From contig JBBCJM010000110.1 of NCBI GenBank assembly GCA_037190175.1, forward strand, positions 1-6,571: a stretch of DNA of 6,571 bases, given 5' to 3'. Each line of letters opens with the position of its first letter. The stretch's first letter is position 1. Positions 1 through 5,253 of the stretch are shown piece by piece. Made by a program: the position numbers and the translations under genes. The notes under the pieces were generated by a model. That model did no database searches and had not been told where the DNA came from. It saw only the letters and a program-made list of their open reading frames with translations. Source of the stretch: JBBCJM01 sp037190175 (GTDB taxonomy: Bacteria > Pseudomonadota > Alphaproteobacteria > Rhodobacterales > Rhodobacteraceae).

Positions 1-30
1 GAAAGCCCCGACCGAGAAACGGACACGGCC

Positions 31-51
31 GGGCCCGGCGGAACCGGACCC
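31..51 (-). other. Hairpin in the rplL-rpoB intergenic region
   Basis: Positions 31-38 and 44-51 form an 8-bp stem with a 5-nt loop; one pair is G-U in the minus-strand RNA. It lies about 45 nt after the rplL stop, where rpoB normally follows, though rpoB itself is outside the window. No T-tract follows on the minus strand, so it is not a standard intrinsic terminator. In E. coli this interval holds a partial attenuator and an RNase III site that lower rpoBC expression relative to the ribosomal protein genes. A similar role here is only inferred from position. Confidence 0.4.
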
Positions 52-95
52 AGCCCTTTGTGCAGACCCTTACGATGCCTCCGGCACCGCGGGGA

Positions 96-476
96 TCACT
101 TCAGCTCGACCTTGGCGCCGGCCTCTTCGAGCTTCTTCTTCATGGCTTCGGCATCGGCCTTGGCAGCCGCGTCCTTCACCTTGCCGCCGGCCTCGACCAG
201 ATCCTTGGCCTCTTTCAGGCCCAGGCCGGTGATGGCGCGCACTTCCTTGATCACGTTGATCTTGTTCGGGCCGGCGTCGGTCAGCACGACGTCGAACTCG
301 GTCTTCTCCTCCTCGGCCGGGGCGGCGGCGCCGCCGGCGGCAGGACCGGCCACCATCACCGCGCCGCCGGCGGCGGGCTCGATGCCGTACTTGTCCTTCA
401 GGATGGTCTTCAGTTCCTGCGCCTGCAGGAGGGTCAGGCCAACGATCTCTTCGGCCAGTTTGTTCAGATCAGCCAT
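96..476 (-). CDS. rplL: 50S ribosomal protein L7/L12
   Basis: This 126-residue protein is the multicopy stalk protein of the large ribosomal subunit. It recruits and activates the translational GTPases EF-Tu, EF-G and IF2. The family architecture is complete: an N-terminal dimerisation domain (about residues 1-33, starting MADLNKLAEEIVGLT), a flexible Ala/Gly/Pro hinge (about 34-56), and the globular C-terminal domain from about residue 58. That domain includes the factor-binding stretch with NKINVIKEVR and ITGLGLKEAKDLVE. Length is typical of the family. The ATG at 474-476 is preceded by a GGAA Shine-Dalgarno-like element about 6 nt upstream. It lies 64 nt downstream of rplJ, with a hairpin in the gap, and is probably cotranscribed with it. 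Identification is secure. Confidence 0.98.
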   Translation of the reverse strand: MADLNKLAEEIVGLTLLQAQELKTILKDKYGIEPAAGGAVMVAGPAAGGAAAPAEEEKTEFDVVLTDAGPNKINVIKEVRAITGLGLKEAKDLVEAGGKVKDAAAKADAEAMKKKLEEAGAKVELK

Positions 477-511
477 TTGCGTTTCCAGTCTGGTTAGATG
501 GGGTCCGATGT

Positions 512-529
512 CGCGGGGATCAACCCGCG
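512..529 (-). other. Hairpin in the rplJ-rplL gap
   Basis: Positions 512-517 (CGCGGG) and 524-529 (CCCGCG) form a perfect 6-bp stem with a 6-nt loop in the 64-nt gap between the rplJ stop and the rplL start. No T-tract follows. It could act as an mRNA processing or stability element allowing higher rplL output, since L12 is needed in several copies per L10. That role is inference. Confidence 0.4.
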
Positions 530-540
530 GATGCCGGGGA

Positions 541-1056
541 TCAGGCGGCCGCCTTTTCCTCGATGGTCTTCAGAATGCCCGCGATGTTCGCCGCCGGCGC
601 GCCAATGGCGCCCGCCAGGTTCGAGGCAGGGGCACCGATGCAGGACACGATCTGAGCGATCAGCTCTTCGCGCGACGGCATCGACGCCACGGCCTTCACC
701 CCGGCCGGGTCCAGAACCGCGCTGCCCATCGCCCCGCCGATGATGACGAACTTGTCGTTCGTCTTGGCGTAGGCGTCGCAGACCTTGGCCGCAGCCACGG
801 GGTCTTCCGAAAAGGCCAGCACGGTCATGCCCGTCAGCAGGTCGCCCATCCTTTCAGAGGGCTTGCCGCCGAGGGCGATCTTGGCGAGCTTGTTCTTGGC
901 GACGCGCACGGAGCCGCCCACGTCGCGCATGCGCGCGCGGAGGTCCTGCATCTGCTTGACCGTGACACCCGCGTAGTGGGCAACCACCACGACGCCAGAG
1001 CTTTCGAAGATCTGGCCGAGTTCCTCGACCACTTTCTCTTTCTGGGCTCTATCCAC
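541..1056 (-). CDS. rplJ: 50S ribosomal protein L10
   Basis: This 171-residue protein is the base of the ribosomal stalk. Its N-terminal globular domain binds 23S rRNA next to L11, and its C-terminal helix carries L12 dimers. Recognisable segments are MDRAQKEKVVEELG at the N-terminus, the RVAKNKLAKIAL stretch (about residues 51-62), and MPSREELIAQIV leading into the C-terminal helix (from about 126). The start is GTG (1054-1056), with a GGAG Shine-Dalgarno element 7 nt upstream. The C-terminal helix has a near-exact tandem repeat, GAPASNLAGAI / GAPAANIAGIL (about 141-162), of the size expected for L12-dimer sites. It is followed by rplL and preceded by a structured leader. In E. coli the L10-L12 complex represses its own mRNA by binding the leader. 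Confidence 0.98.
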   Translation of the reverse strand: MDRAQKEKVVEELGQIFESSGVVVVAHYAGVTVKQMQDLRARMRDVGGSVRVAKNKLAKIALGGKPSERMGDLLTGMTVLAFSEDPVAAAKVCDAYAKTNDKFVIIGGAMGSAVLDPAGVKAVASMPSREELIAQIVSCIGAPASNLAGAIGAPAANIAGILKTIEEKAAA

Positions 1057-1072
1057 AGTTCCACTCCAAGTT

Positions 1073-1147
1073 GGGGGTTTCCCCCCGGCTCATGTTGCCC
1101 CGGCGATCATCTGCCGGGGCGTTTCGGTCCGTGATGCGTCCCGAAAC
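1073..1147 (-). promoter_or_regulatory. Candidate structured rplJ leader
   Basis: Three hairpins stack in the minus-strand RNA just upstream of rplJ. From 5' to 3' they are: a 7-bp stem 1141-1147/1121-1127 (GTTTCGG/CCGAAAC, 13-nt loop); a perfect 8-bp stem 1113-1120/1097-1104 (GCCCCGGC/GCCGGGGC, 8-nt loop); and a 5-bp G/C stem 1082-1086/1073-1077 closed by a GAAA tetraloop. The last ends only a few nucleotides before the Shine-Dalgarno element. Autoregulation of rplJL by L10-L12 binding to a leader is established in E. coli and Firmicutes. That these hairpins serve that purpose is inferred from position and structure. No convincing promoter was seen between rplA and rplJ. Confidence 0.5.
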
Positions 1148-1239
1148 CAAGACCGTCCTCGCGGCGCGGCATCGTTTTCGTTCCCCATCTCAGGCGGGAG
1201 ATTAAGGCGTTTGCGCGCCGCCCACCGTCTCGGACAGGA

Positions 1240-1257
1240 CCGGACCCGAAGGTCCGG
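1240..1257 (-). other. UUCG-tetraloop hairpin between rplA and rplJ
   Basis: Positions 1240-1246 (CCGGACC) and 1251-1257 (GGTCCGG) form a perfect 7-bp stem. In the minus-strand RNA the loop is UUCG closed by a C-G pair, the exceptionally stable cUUCGg tetraloop. There is no T-tract, so it is more likely a processing or 3'-end protection element than an intrinsic terminator. A second 6-bp hairpin (1261-1266/1271-1276) lies directly upstream in the RNA. Confidence 0.45.
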
Positions 1258-1288
1258 CCATCCCGGTCTCCCGGGAATTTCTTGGGCA

Positions 1289-1307
1289 GGTGGGCAGATT
1301 GCCCACC
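1289..1307 (-). other. Hairpin immediately after rplA
   Basis: Positions 1289-1295 (GGTGGGC) and 1301-1307 (GCCCACC) form a perfect 7-bp stem with a 5-nt loop. It begins at the first base after the rplA stop codon. No T-tract follows on the minus strand. It may stabilise the 3' end of the rplKA message or mark the boundary between the L11 and L10 transcription units. Together with the hairpins at 1240-1276 and the rplJ leader, it makes the 251-nt rplA-rplJ interval almost entirely structured, with no gene in it. Confidence 0.45.
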
Positions 1308-2006
1308 CTACTGCGCCGCGGCCGAGGCCAGGTCGACCGACACGCCCGGCCCCATGGTGGAGCTGAGCGAGACCTTCTTGAGGTAGGTTCCCTTGGCCCC
1401 CGAGGGCTTGGCCCGCGTCACCGCATCGACGAAGGCGCGCACGTTCTCGGCCAGCTTGTCGGCCCCGAACGAGACCTTGCCCACGCCGCCGTGGATCACC
1501 CCGGCCTTTTCCACCTTGAACTGCACCTCGCCGCCCTTGGCGTTCCTGACCGCGGTGGCCACGTCCATGGTCACCGTGCCGACCTTGGGGTTCGGCATCA
1601 GGTTGCGCGGGCCGAGGATCTTCCCCAGCCGGCCCACCAGCGGCATCATGTCGGGCGTGGCGATGCAGCGGTCGAACTCGATCTTGCCGCCCTGGATCGT
1701 CTCCATCAGATCCTCGGCGCCCACGATGTCGGCGCCCGCCGCCTTGGCCTCGTCGGCCTTGGCGCCGCGGGCGAAGACCGCCACGCGCACGGTCTTGCCG
1801 GTGCCGTTGGGCAGGGTCACCACGCCGCGGACCATCTGGTCGGCGTGGCGCGGGTCGACGCCCAGGTTCATCGCGATCTCGACCGTTTCGTCGAACTTCG
1901 CCGAGGCGGCCTGCTTGATCAGGTCCAGCGCCTCTTCCAGCTTCATGTTGGCCTTGCCGTCGAACAGGGCGCGGGCGGCCTTGGTGCGTTTCGCAACTTT
2001 CGCCAT
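1308..2006 (-). CDS. rplA: 50S ribosomal protein L1
   Basis: This 232-residue protein is of normal length for bacterial L1. It binds 23S rRNA at the L1 stalk and helps release deacylated tRNA from the E site; in many bacteria it also represses its own rplKA operon. The family signature GRLGKILGPRNLMPNPK is present at about residues 125-141, followed by GTVT. Other typical segments are MAKVAKRTKAARALF at the N-terminus and KVEKAGVIHGGVGKVSF at about 164-180. The ATG (2004-2006) lies only 4 nt after the rplK stop. Its Shine-Dalgarno element (GAAGGG) lies inside the end of rplK, so the two genes are probably translationally coupled. A hairpin follows the stop directly. Confidence 0.98.
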   Translation of the reverse strand: MAKVAKRTKAARALFDGKANMKLEEALDLIKQAASAKFDETVEIAMNLGVDPRHADQMVRGVVTLPNGTGKTVRVAVFARGAKADEAKAAGADIVGAEDLMETIQGGKIEFDRCIATPDMMPLVGRLGKILGPRNLMPNPKVGTVTMDVATAVRNAKGGEVQFKVEKAGVIHGGVGKVSFGADKLAENVRAFVDAVTRAKPSGAKGTYLKKVSLSSTMGPGVSVDLASAAAQ

Positions 2007-2010
2007 GATC

Positions 2011-2463
2011 TCAGCCCTTCACTTCGATGCCGCAGGACTTGGCCGAGCCGAGGATGATGTTCATCGCCGCCTCGACCGAGTTGGCGCTGAGGTCCTTCAT
2101 CTTCTCCTCGGCGATCTTGCGCACCTGCGCCACGGTCACCGTGCCCGCCACCTCGCGGCCCGGCTTGCTGGAGCCCTTGGCGCGGTTGCGCTTGCCCACC
2201 GGGGGCAGGCCCGCGGCCTGCTTCAGCAGGAACGAGGCCGGCGCGGTCTTGAACTCCAGGCTGAACGACTTGTCCTGGTAATAGGTGATGACCACCGGCG
2301 TGGGCGTGCCCGGCGCGATGTCGGCGGTCTTGGCGTTGAATTCCTTCACGAACGCCATGATGTTCAGGCCGCGCTGACCCAGCGCGGGGCCCACGGGGGG
2401 CGAGGGGTTGGCCTGCTGGGCTTTCACCATCAGCTTCAGGCTCCCGATGATCTTCTTGGCCAT
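2011..2463 (-). CDS. rplK: 50S ribosomal protein L11
   Basis: This 150-residue protein binds the GTPase-associated centre of 23S rRNA and supports factor binding, and the stringent response where RelA-type enzymes use it. The N-terminal domain carries the hallmark ANPSPPVGPALGQRGLNIM (about residues 18-36), with the Pro-rich hinge used in factor contacts, and FNAKT (42-46). The C-terminal domain ends GSAKSCGIEVKG. I chose ATG 2461-2463 because AAAGGAG stands 7 nt upstream and the protein then starts MAKKIIG as in the family; an in-frame ATG 8 codons upstream lacks such support. Compared with E. coli L11 (142 residues), about 8 extra residues fall in a basic loop of the C-terminal domain (about 86-105). 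Coupled to rplA, 4 nt apart. Confidence 0.97.
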   Translation of the reverse strand: MAKKIIGSLKLMVKAQQANPSPPVGPALGQRGLNIMAFVKEFNAKTADIAPGTPTPVVITYYQDKSFSLEFKTAPASFLLKQAAGLPPVGKRNRAKGSSKPGREVAGTVTVAQVRKIAEEKMKDLSANSVEAAMNIILGSAKSCGIEVKG

Positions 2464-2483
2464 CCGGCCGCTCCTTTCACGCG

Positions 2484-2529
2484 GCACCCCTTCGGGTGCG
2501 GTTTAGTGGTCCGGTCCGCCCCGCGGGGC
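2484..2529 (-). promoter_or_regulatory. Structured rplK leader: hairpin plus palindrome
   Basis: In the 85-nt gap between nusG and rplK there is a perfect 6-bp hairpin (2484-2489/2494-2499, loop GAAG in the RNA), about 14 nt upstream of the rplK Shine-Dalgarno element. Further upstream lies a perfect 12-base palindrome (GCCCCGCGGGGC, 2518-2529). Neither has a T-tract. In E. coli, L1 represses rplKA by binding a stem-loop in this leader that mimics its 23S site, so the hairpin is a candidate L1 target by position only. No promoter was recognised, suggesting read-through from nusG. Confidence 0.4.
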
Positions 2530-2548
2530 TCGCCTCCCACGGCTTCGC

Positions 2549-3082
2549 TCAGGCGCCCTTCGACACCTGGGTGAATTCCAGTTCCACCGGCGTCGGACGG
2601 CCGAAGATCGACACCGACACCTTGAGGCGGTTGTGCGCCTCGTCCACTTCCTCGACCATGCCGTCGAAGCCCTCGAAGGGCCCGTCGGTGACCTTGACCT
2701 TCTCGCCGATGTCGAAGCGGATCAGGTTGCGCGGCGCCTCCTGCCCCTTCTCCACGCGGTTGAGGATCGCGTTCACCTCGTCGTCGCGCATCGGCATCGG
2801 CCGGCCCTGGGGTCCGAGGAACCCCGTCACCCGCTCCAGCGAGGAGATCAGGTGATAGGCCCGGCTGGACATCTCCATCCGCACCAGCACGTAGCCCGGC
2901 ATGAAGCGGCGTTCCGAAGTCACCTTCTTGCCGCGGCGCACCTCGATCACGTCCTCGGTGGGAACCAGGACCTCCTCGATCTCGTCCTGAAGACCGGCCT
3001 CGGCCACGGACTGCTTGATCTTTTCGGCGACCTTCTTCTCGAAGTTCGAGAGAACGCTCACCGAATACCAACGCTTCGCCAT
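2549..3082 (-). CDS. nusG: Transcription termination/antitermination factor NusG
   Basis: This 177-residue protein binds RNA polymerase through its N-terminal NGN domain, and Rho or ribosomal S10 through its C-terminal KOW domain, linking transcription with termination and translation. The NGN domain covers about residues 4-110: MAKRWYSVSVLSNFEKKV, then RRFMPGYVLVRMEM at about 59-72 and VTGFLG at 85-90. The KOW domain starts at about 124, with GEKVKVTDGPFEGFDG and ends PVELEFTQVSKGA. ATG 3080-3082 was chosen because NusG proteins begin at this point and a purine-rich AGGAAGGA lies about 10 nt upstream. A longer in-frame reading would add 33 residues unlike the family, across the leader hairpins. 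It is separated from secE by a promoter-like element and a terminator-like hairpin. Confidence 0.97.
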   Translation of the reverse strand: MAKRWYSVSVLSNFEKKVAEKIKQSVAEAGLQDEIEEVLVPTEDVIEVRRGKKVTSERRFMPGYVLVRMEMSSRAYHLISSLERVTGFLGPQGRPMPMRDDEVNAILNRVEKGQEAPRNLIRFDIGEKVKVTDGPFEGFDGMVEEVDEAHNRLKVSVSIFGRPTPVELEFTQVSKGA

Positions 3083-3105
3083 GCCTGCCGCATCCTTCCT
3101 GCCGC

Positions 3106-3157
3106 CCCCGGTTCTGCCCGGGGCCTGCTTGCCTTGCGGACCCGGCGCACCGGGTCC
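3106..3157 (-). other. Two hairpins in the nusG 5' leader
   Basis: Between the terminator-like element and the nusG start, the minus-strand RNA can form an 8-bp perfect stem (3138-3145/3150-3157, GGACCCGG/CCGGGTCC, 4-nt loop) and then a 6-bp stem (3106-3111/3118-3123, CCCCGG/CCGGGG, 6-nt loop). The second ends close to the nusG Shine-Dalgarno region. They may protect the mRNA or modulate nusG translation; no function is shown by the sequence alone. Confidence 0.4.
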
Positions 3158-3165
3158 GGCCGAAC

Positions 3166-3198
3166 AAAAAACAGCGCGCAACCCGAATCGCTGCGCGC
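3166..3198 (-). terminator. Intrinsic terminator or attenuator between secE and nusG
   Basis: In the minus-strand RNA a perfect 7-bp stem of GCGCGCA and TGCGCGC (3192-3198/3174-3180) has an 11-nt loop. It is followed by U-G and then six U residues (3166-3171). This is the best terminator signature inside the operon, although the U-tract is separated from the stem by two bases. It lies downstream of a candidate promoter and upstream of nusG. It could therefore end the secE transcript or act as an attenuator for nusG. Confidence 0.6.
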
Positions 3199-3220
3199 CG
3201 ACCTTGCCGGAACAGCGGCC

Positions 3221-3249
3221 CCGATACCCGCCGGGCCGCCCGAGTTCAA
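3221..3249 (-). promoter_or_regulatory. Candidate nusG promoter (sigma70-like)
   Basis: On the minus strand TTGAAC (3244-3249) and TATCGG (3221-3226) are separated by exactly 17 nt, just after the secE stop. The -35 matches four bases of the TTGACA consensus, all in its first four positions; the -10 matches the TAT of TATAAT. A transcript would start near 3214 and meet the terminator-like hairpin within roughly 20 nt. The secE element at 3483-3511 has the same TTGAA-N17-TATC form. Two short matches in GC-rich DNA are suggestive, not proof. Confidence 0.4.
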
Positions 3250-3259
3250 GGGCAAAAGG

Positions 3260-3451
3260 TCACACCGAGGTCAGAAGCAGGCTCAGCGCCGAGCGGATGC
3301 CGAGGTCGACCAGGGCGAAGAAGGTGGCGGTCAGCGCCGCCATGATGAACACCATGACCGTGGTCAGCACCACCTCGCGGCGCGTGGGCCAGATCACCTT
3401 GCCGACTTCGGCGCGGACCTGCTGGAGGAACTGAAAGGGGTTGGTGGCCAT
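3260..3451 (-). CDS. secE: Preprotein translocase subunit SecE
   Basis: This 63-residue protein is the SecE subunit of the SecYEG inner-membrane translocon; it clamps and stabilises SecY. It has the short single-helix form common outside gammaproteobacteria. An amphipathic N-terminal part (about 5-28) bears the family motif EVGKVIWPTRREV (about 15-27), followed by one transmembrane helix (about 29-52; VVLTTVMVFIMAALTATFFA). ATG 3449-3451 is supported by an AGGAC Shine-Dalgarno-like element about 9 nt upstream and by the usual MATNPFQF-type start; an in-frame ATG 20 codons upstream would run through an inverted repeat. It precedes nusG, as in most bacteria. Confidence 0.96.
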   Translation of the reverse strand: MATNPFQFLQQVRAEVGKVIWPTRREVVLTTVMVFIMAALTATFFALVDLGIRSALSLLLTSV

Positions 3452-3466
3452 TGGCGTCGTCCTGAT

Positions 3467-3504
3467 CCCGGGGTCAGCGCGCCAGATACGCGCAGCACCC
3501 CGGG
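3467..3504. repeat. Long inverted repeat just upstream of secE
   Basis: CCCGGGGT (3467-3474) and ACCCCGGG (3497-3504) pair perfectly over 8 bp. The pairing continues inward with one C-G pair beside a bulged base, a mismatch, and four further G/C pairs (3477-3480/3490-3493), leaving a 9-nt loop. It occupies most of the 81-nt gap between the membrane-protein stop and secE, and ends about 15 nt before the secE start, next to its Shine-Dalgarno element. No T-tract follows on either strand. It overlaps the candidate secE promoter. Confidence 0.6.
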
Positions 3505-3511
3505 AATTCAA
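3483..3511 (-). promoter_or_regulatory. Candidate secE promoter (sigma70-like)
   Basis: On the minus strand TTGAAT (3506-3511) and TATCTG (3483-3488) are separated by exactly 17 nt. The -35 starts with TTGA; the -10 shares TAT with the consensus. The -10 falls in the loop, and most of the spacer in one arm, of the inverted repeat 3467-3504. A start near 3476 would give a leader of about 25 nt before the secE ATG. It would let secE be expressed independently of the upstream membrane protein. Confidence 0.4.
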
Positions 3512-3532
3512 GCCGCATGGTCGGCAGGGGCC

Positions 3533-5047
3533 TCAGCACCGCTCGCCCGCGCGCAGCCGCTCGGCCAGCCGGTCGAAGGGGTCGACCTCCCGGTTGGCGA
3601 AGCGCGGGGCCGCCGGGCGCAGCCAGCGCCGCACCGAAAGCGCCATCAGCACCAGCACCAGGACGGCGACGCCGATCTCGGTCAGCGCCCCGGCCAGCCA
3701 GCCGGGCAGGCCGAAGGCGGGCGGGCTGGCGGCGGGCGCCGGCTCCTCCACGGCGACACGGGGGGCCGGACGGTCCTCGGCCGCAGCGGCGGCGGGTTCG
3801 GCAGGGGCCGGAGCCTGGGCGACCGCCGCGGGGGCTTCGGCGGGTGCGGCCACAGGACGCGCCGGGCCCGAGGTGAAGCCGGACAGGCCCGCGGGCGACC
3901 AGCCGCCCGCCACGGCCAGCATCACCAGCCCCGCCCCCACCGCCAGCACGGCCTTCGCCACCGGCTGCCCGCCGCCCACGGAACGGATCGCCGGCTCCTG
4001 CACCGGCGCGACGCCCGGACCGGGGCGGGCGGGACCGGCCGCCGGCGTGGTCCCCGCCAGTTGCCCCGGCGCCGCGGCCGTGGCCCTGCTCCACAGCGCC
4101 CCGGCGCCCGCAGCGGCCATCCGCTTCAGTTGCCGCAGGCCCAGCAGGAAGATCCCCAGCATGGCAAAGGGCGCGATGAGCCCGGCATAGCTGCCCAGCC
4201 CCGGAACCGTGACCAGCGCCACGATGCCCCCCACCACCAGCAGCGGCCAGACCGGCAGCCTGCGCTTCGGCACCGGGGCGGGGGTCGCAACGGGCTCCGG
4301 CGGCGTCAGGCCCTGCGCCGCATGATGCATCCGCATCGCCGTCTGCAGCCTGTCCGCCTCGGCCACCTGGACGCCCACCGGGCCGCCGCGCCGCATCTTC
4401 CTGACCGCCATCAGCGCAAGAAAGGCCCCTAGCAGCGCATAAATACCACTCACGATGGGTCCCGAGGTGATGTCCGGCGCCAGCGCCTTGTCGCGCCCGC
4501 CCAGCCAAGGCTCGATGAAGACGAAGCCCGGCGCCTTGCGCAGCCCGCGCTCGGCCAGCGCATCCTCGGCCATGCCGCGCAGCTCGGGCCGGTCCTCGGC
4601 CTTGCCGTTGAAGCGCAGGGTCGGGAACTCGGCCAGCGGGTCCACGATCAGCTCCGGCAGGCTCTCGGCGAAGGCCTCGAACTGCGGCTCGCTCATCATG
4701 AGCACCGCGCGCACCTCGCGCGAGGATGCCGCGTCGGCGGGGCCAAACAGCACGAACATGCGGCGCACCACGTCGCTGCTTTTGCGTTGCTCGGTCAGGC
4801 GGTAGTTGTGGGCGGGGTCGATCCAGCCGATCACATGCACCTCGCCGGCCGGATGTATGTCGCGCGCAGGGTCGAAGGCGTCCAGAACCACCGCCGCGGG
4901 CACGCCCTGTTGGAGGGCGAGCGCCTTGGCGGCTTCTTCCTTCCCGCTGTCCTGCCAGACCAAGAACGCCGCCGCGAAACACAGCGCAGCCAGCACCGCC
5001 TGCACCGCCTGCACCAGCCAGTGGCCGCCCAACACCAGACGCAGCAT
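3533..5047 (-). CDS. Uncharacterised multi-pass membrane protein
   Basis: I do not recognise this 504-residue protein as a member of a named family. Numbering from this start, it has an N-terminal hydrophobic segment (about 8-31), then a region of about 160 residues without membrane segments (about 35-195, containing VHVIGWIDPAHNYRLTE). Further helices follow at about 199-216, 266-284, 286-304, 366-382 and 455-473. Basic clusters after helices 2 (VRKMRRGG), 4 (LRQLKRM) and 6 (VRRWLRP) predict cytoplasmic sides, putting the 160-residue domain outside the cytoplasm. Linkers at about 325-355 and 385-450 are Ala/Pro-rich. The C-terminus is a short basic tail, DPFDRLAERLRAGERC. ATG 5045-5047 has GGGGA 5 nt upstream; an ATG at 5057-5059 adds four residues without a clear Shine-Dalgarno element. 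Long opposite-strand open frames here look like GC-driven shadows. Confidence 0.85.
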   Translation of the reverse strand: MLRLVLGGHWLVQAVQAVLAALCFAAAFLVWQDSGKEEAAKALALQQGVPAAVVLDAFDPARDIHPAGEVHVIGWIDPAHNYRLTEQRKSSDVVRRMFVLFGPADAASSREVRAVLMMSEPQFEAFAESLPELIVDPLAEFPTLRFNGKAEDRPELRGMAEDALAERGLRKAPGFVFIEPWLGGRDKALAPDITSGPIVSGIYALLGAFLALMAVRKMRRGGPVGVQVAEADRLQTAMRMHHAAQGLTPPEPVATPAPVPKRRLPVWPLLVVGGIVALVTVPGLGSYAGLIAPFAMLGIFLLGLRQLKRMAAAGAGALWSRATAAAPGQLAGTTPAAGPARPGPGVAPVQEPAIRSVGGGQPVAKAVLAVGAGLVMLAVAGGWSPAGLSGFTSGPARPVAAPAEAPAAVAQAPAPAEPAAAAAEDRPAPRVAVEEPAPAASPPAFGLPGWLAGALTEIGVAVLVLVLMALSVRRWLRPAAPRFANREVDPFDRLAERLRAGERC

Positions 5048-5240
5048 CGCCGTCCCCATCCAGAATGCGTTGGGGTCTGTCTGCGCGGCGACTGTGGCAA
5101 CCCGAGGGGAAGGGCGCGGCGAAACTGCGTCGGGATCGGGGTGGGCGGGGCGGCGGCGGCCACGAGAAGATCACGCCCCTGCCCGGCCCGCGCCATCAAC
5201 CCGCCCCAGGCCGCGCGCAAGCTGCGCCATCGCCTTTGAG

Positions 5241-5248
5241 AAAGGAGG
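5241..5248 (+). promoter_or_regulatory. Strong ribosome binding site of the 53-residue gene
   Basis: AAAGGAGG is followed by a 5-nt spacer and ATG at 5254. This is one of the best Shine-Dalgarno matches in the window and is the main reason for accepting the small gene. The 206-nt region 5048-5253, between it and the divergent membrane protein, holds no other gene, and I could not identify a convincing promoter in it for either direction. Confidence 0.75.
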
Positions 5249-5253
5249 GCACC

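Noticed and set aside
301..370. GCC/GGC-rich repetitive stretch resembling a DNA repeat
   Set aside because: It simply encodes the Ala/Gly hinge of L7/L12.
2484..2529. Intrinsic terminator between nusG and rplK
   Set aside because: The hairpin and the palindrome are both present, but neither is followed by a T-tract in the direction of transcription.
1290..2574. Plus-strand open frames opposite rplA and rplK (255 and 393 codons)
   Set aside because: They lie antisense to secure ribosomal protein genes and show low-complexity composition; no Shine-Dalgarno element or domain supports them.
2633..4432. A 599-codon plus-strand open frame across nusG, secE and the membrane protein gene
   Set aside because: It is rich in His, Arg, Gly and Gln in low-complexity runs, overlaps three genes on the other strand and has no family resemblance. 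Long antisense open frames are expected opposite genes with strong G/C third-position bias.
3474..5174. A 566-codon minus-strand open frame overlapping the membrane protein in another frame
   Set aside because: Its product is almost entirely Gly, Ala, Arg and Pro with no membrane segments or domains, while the chosen frame gives regularly placed hydrophobic helices with positive-inside signals and a Shine-Dalgarno element.
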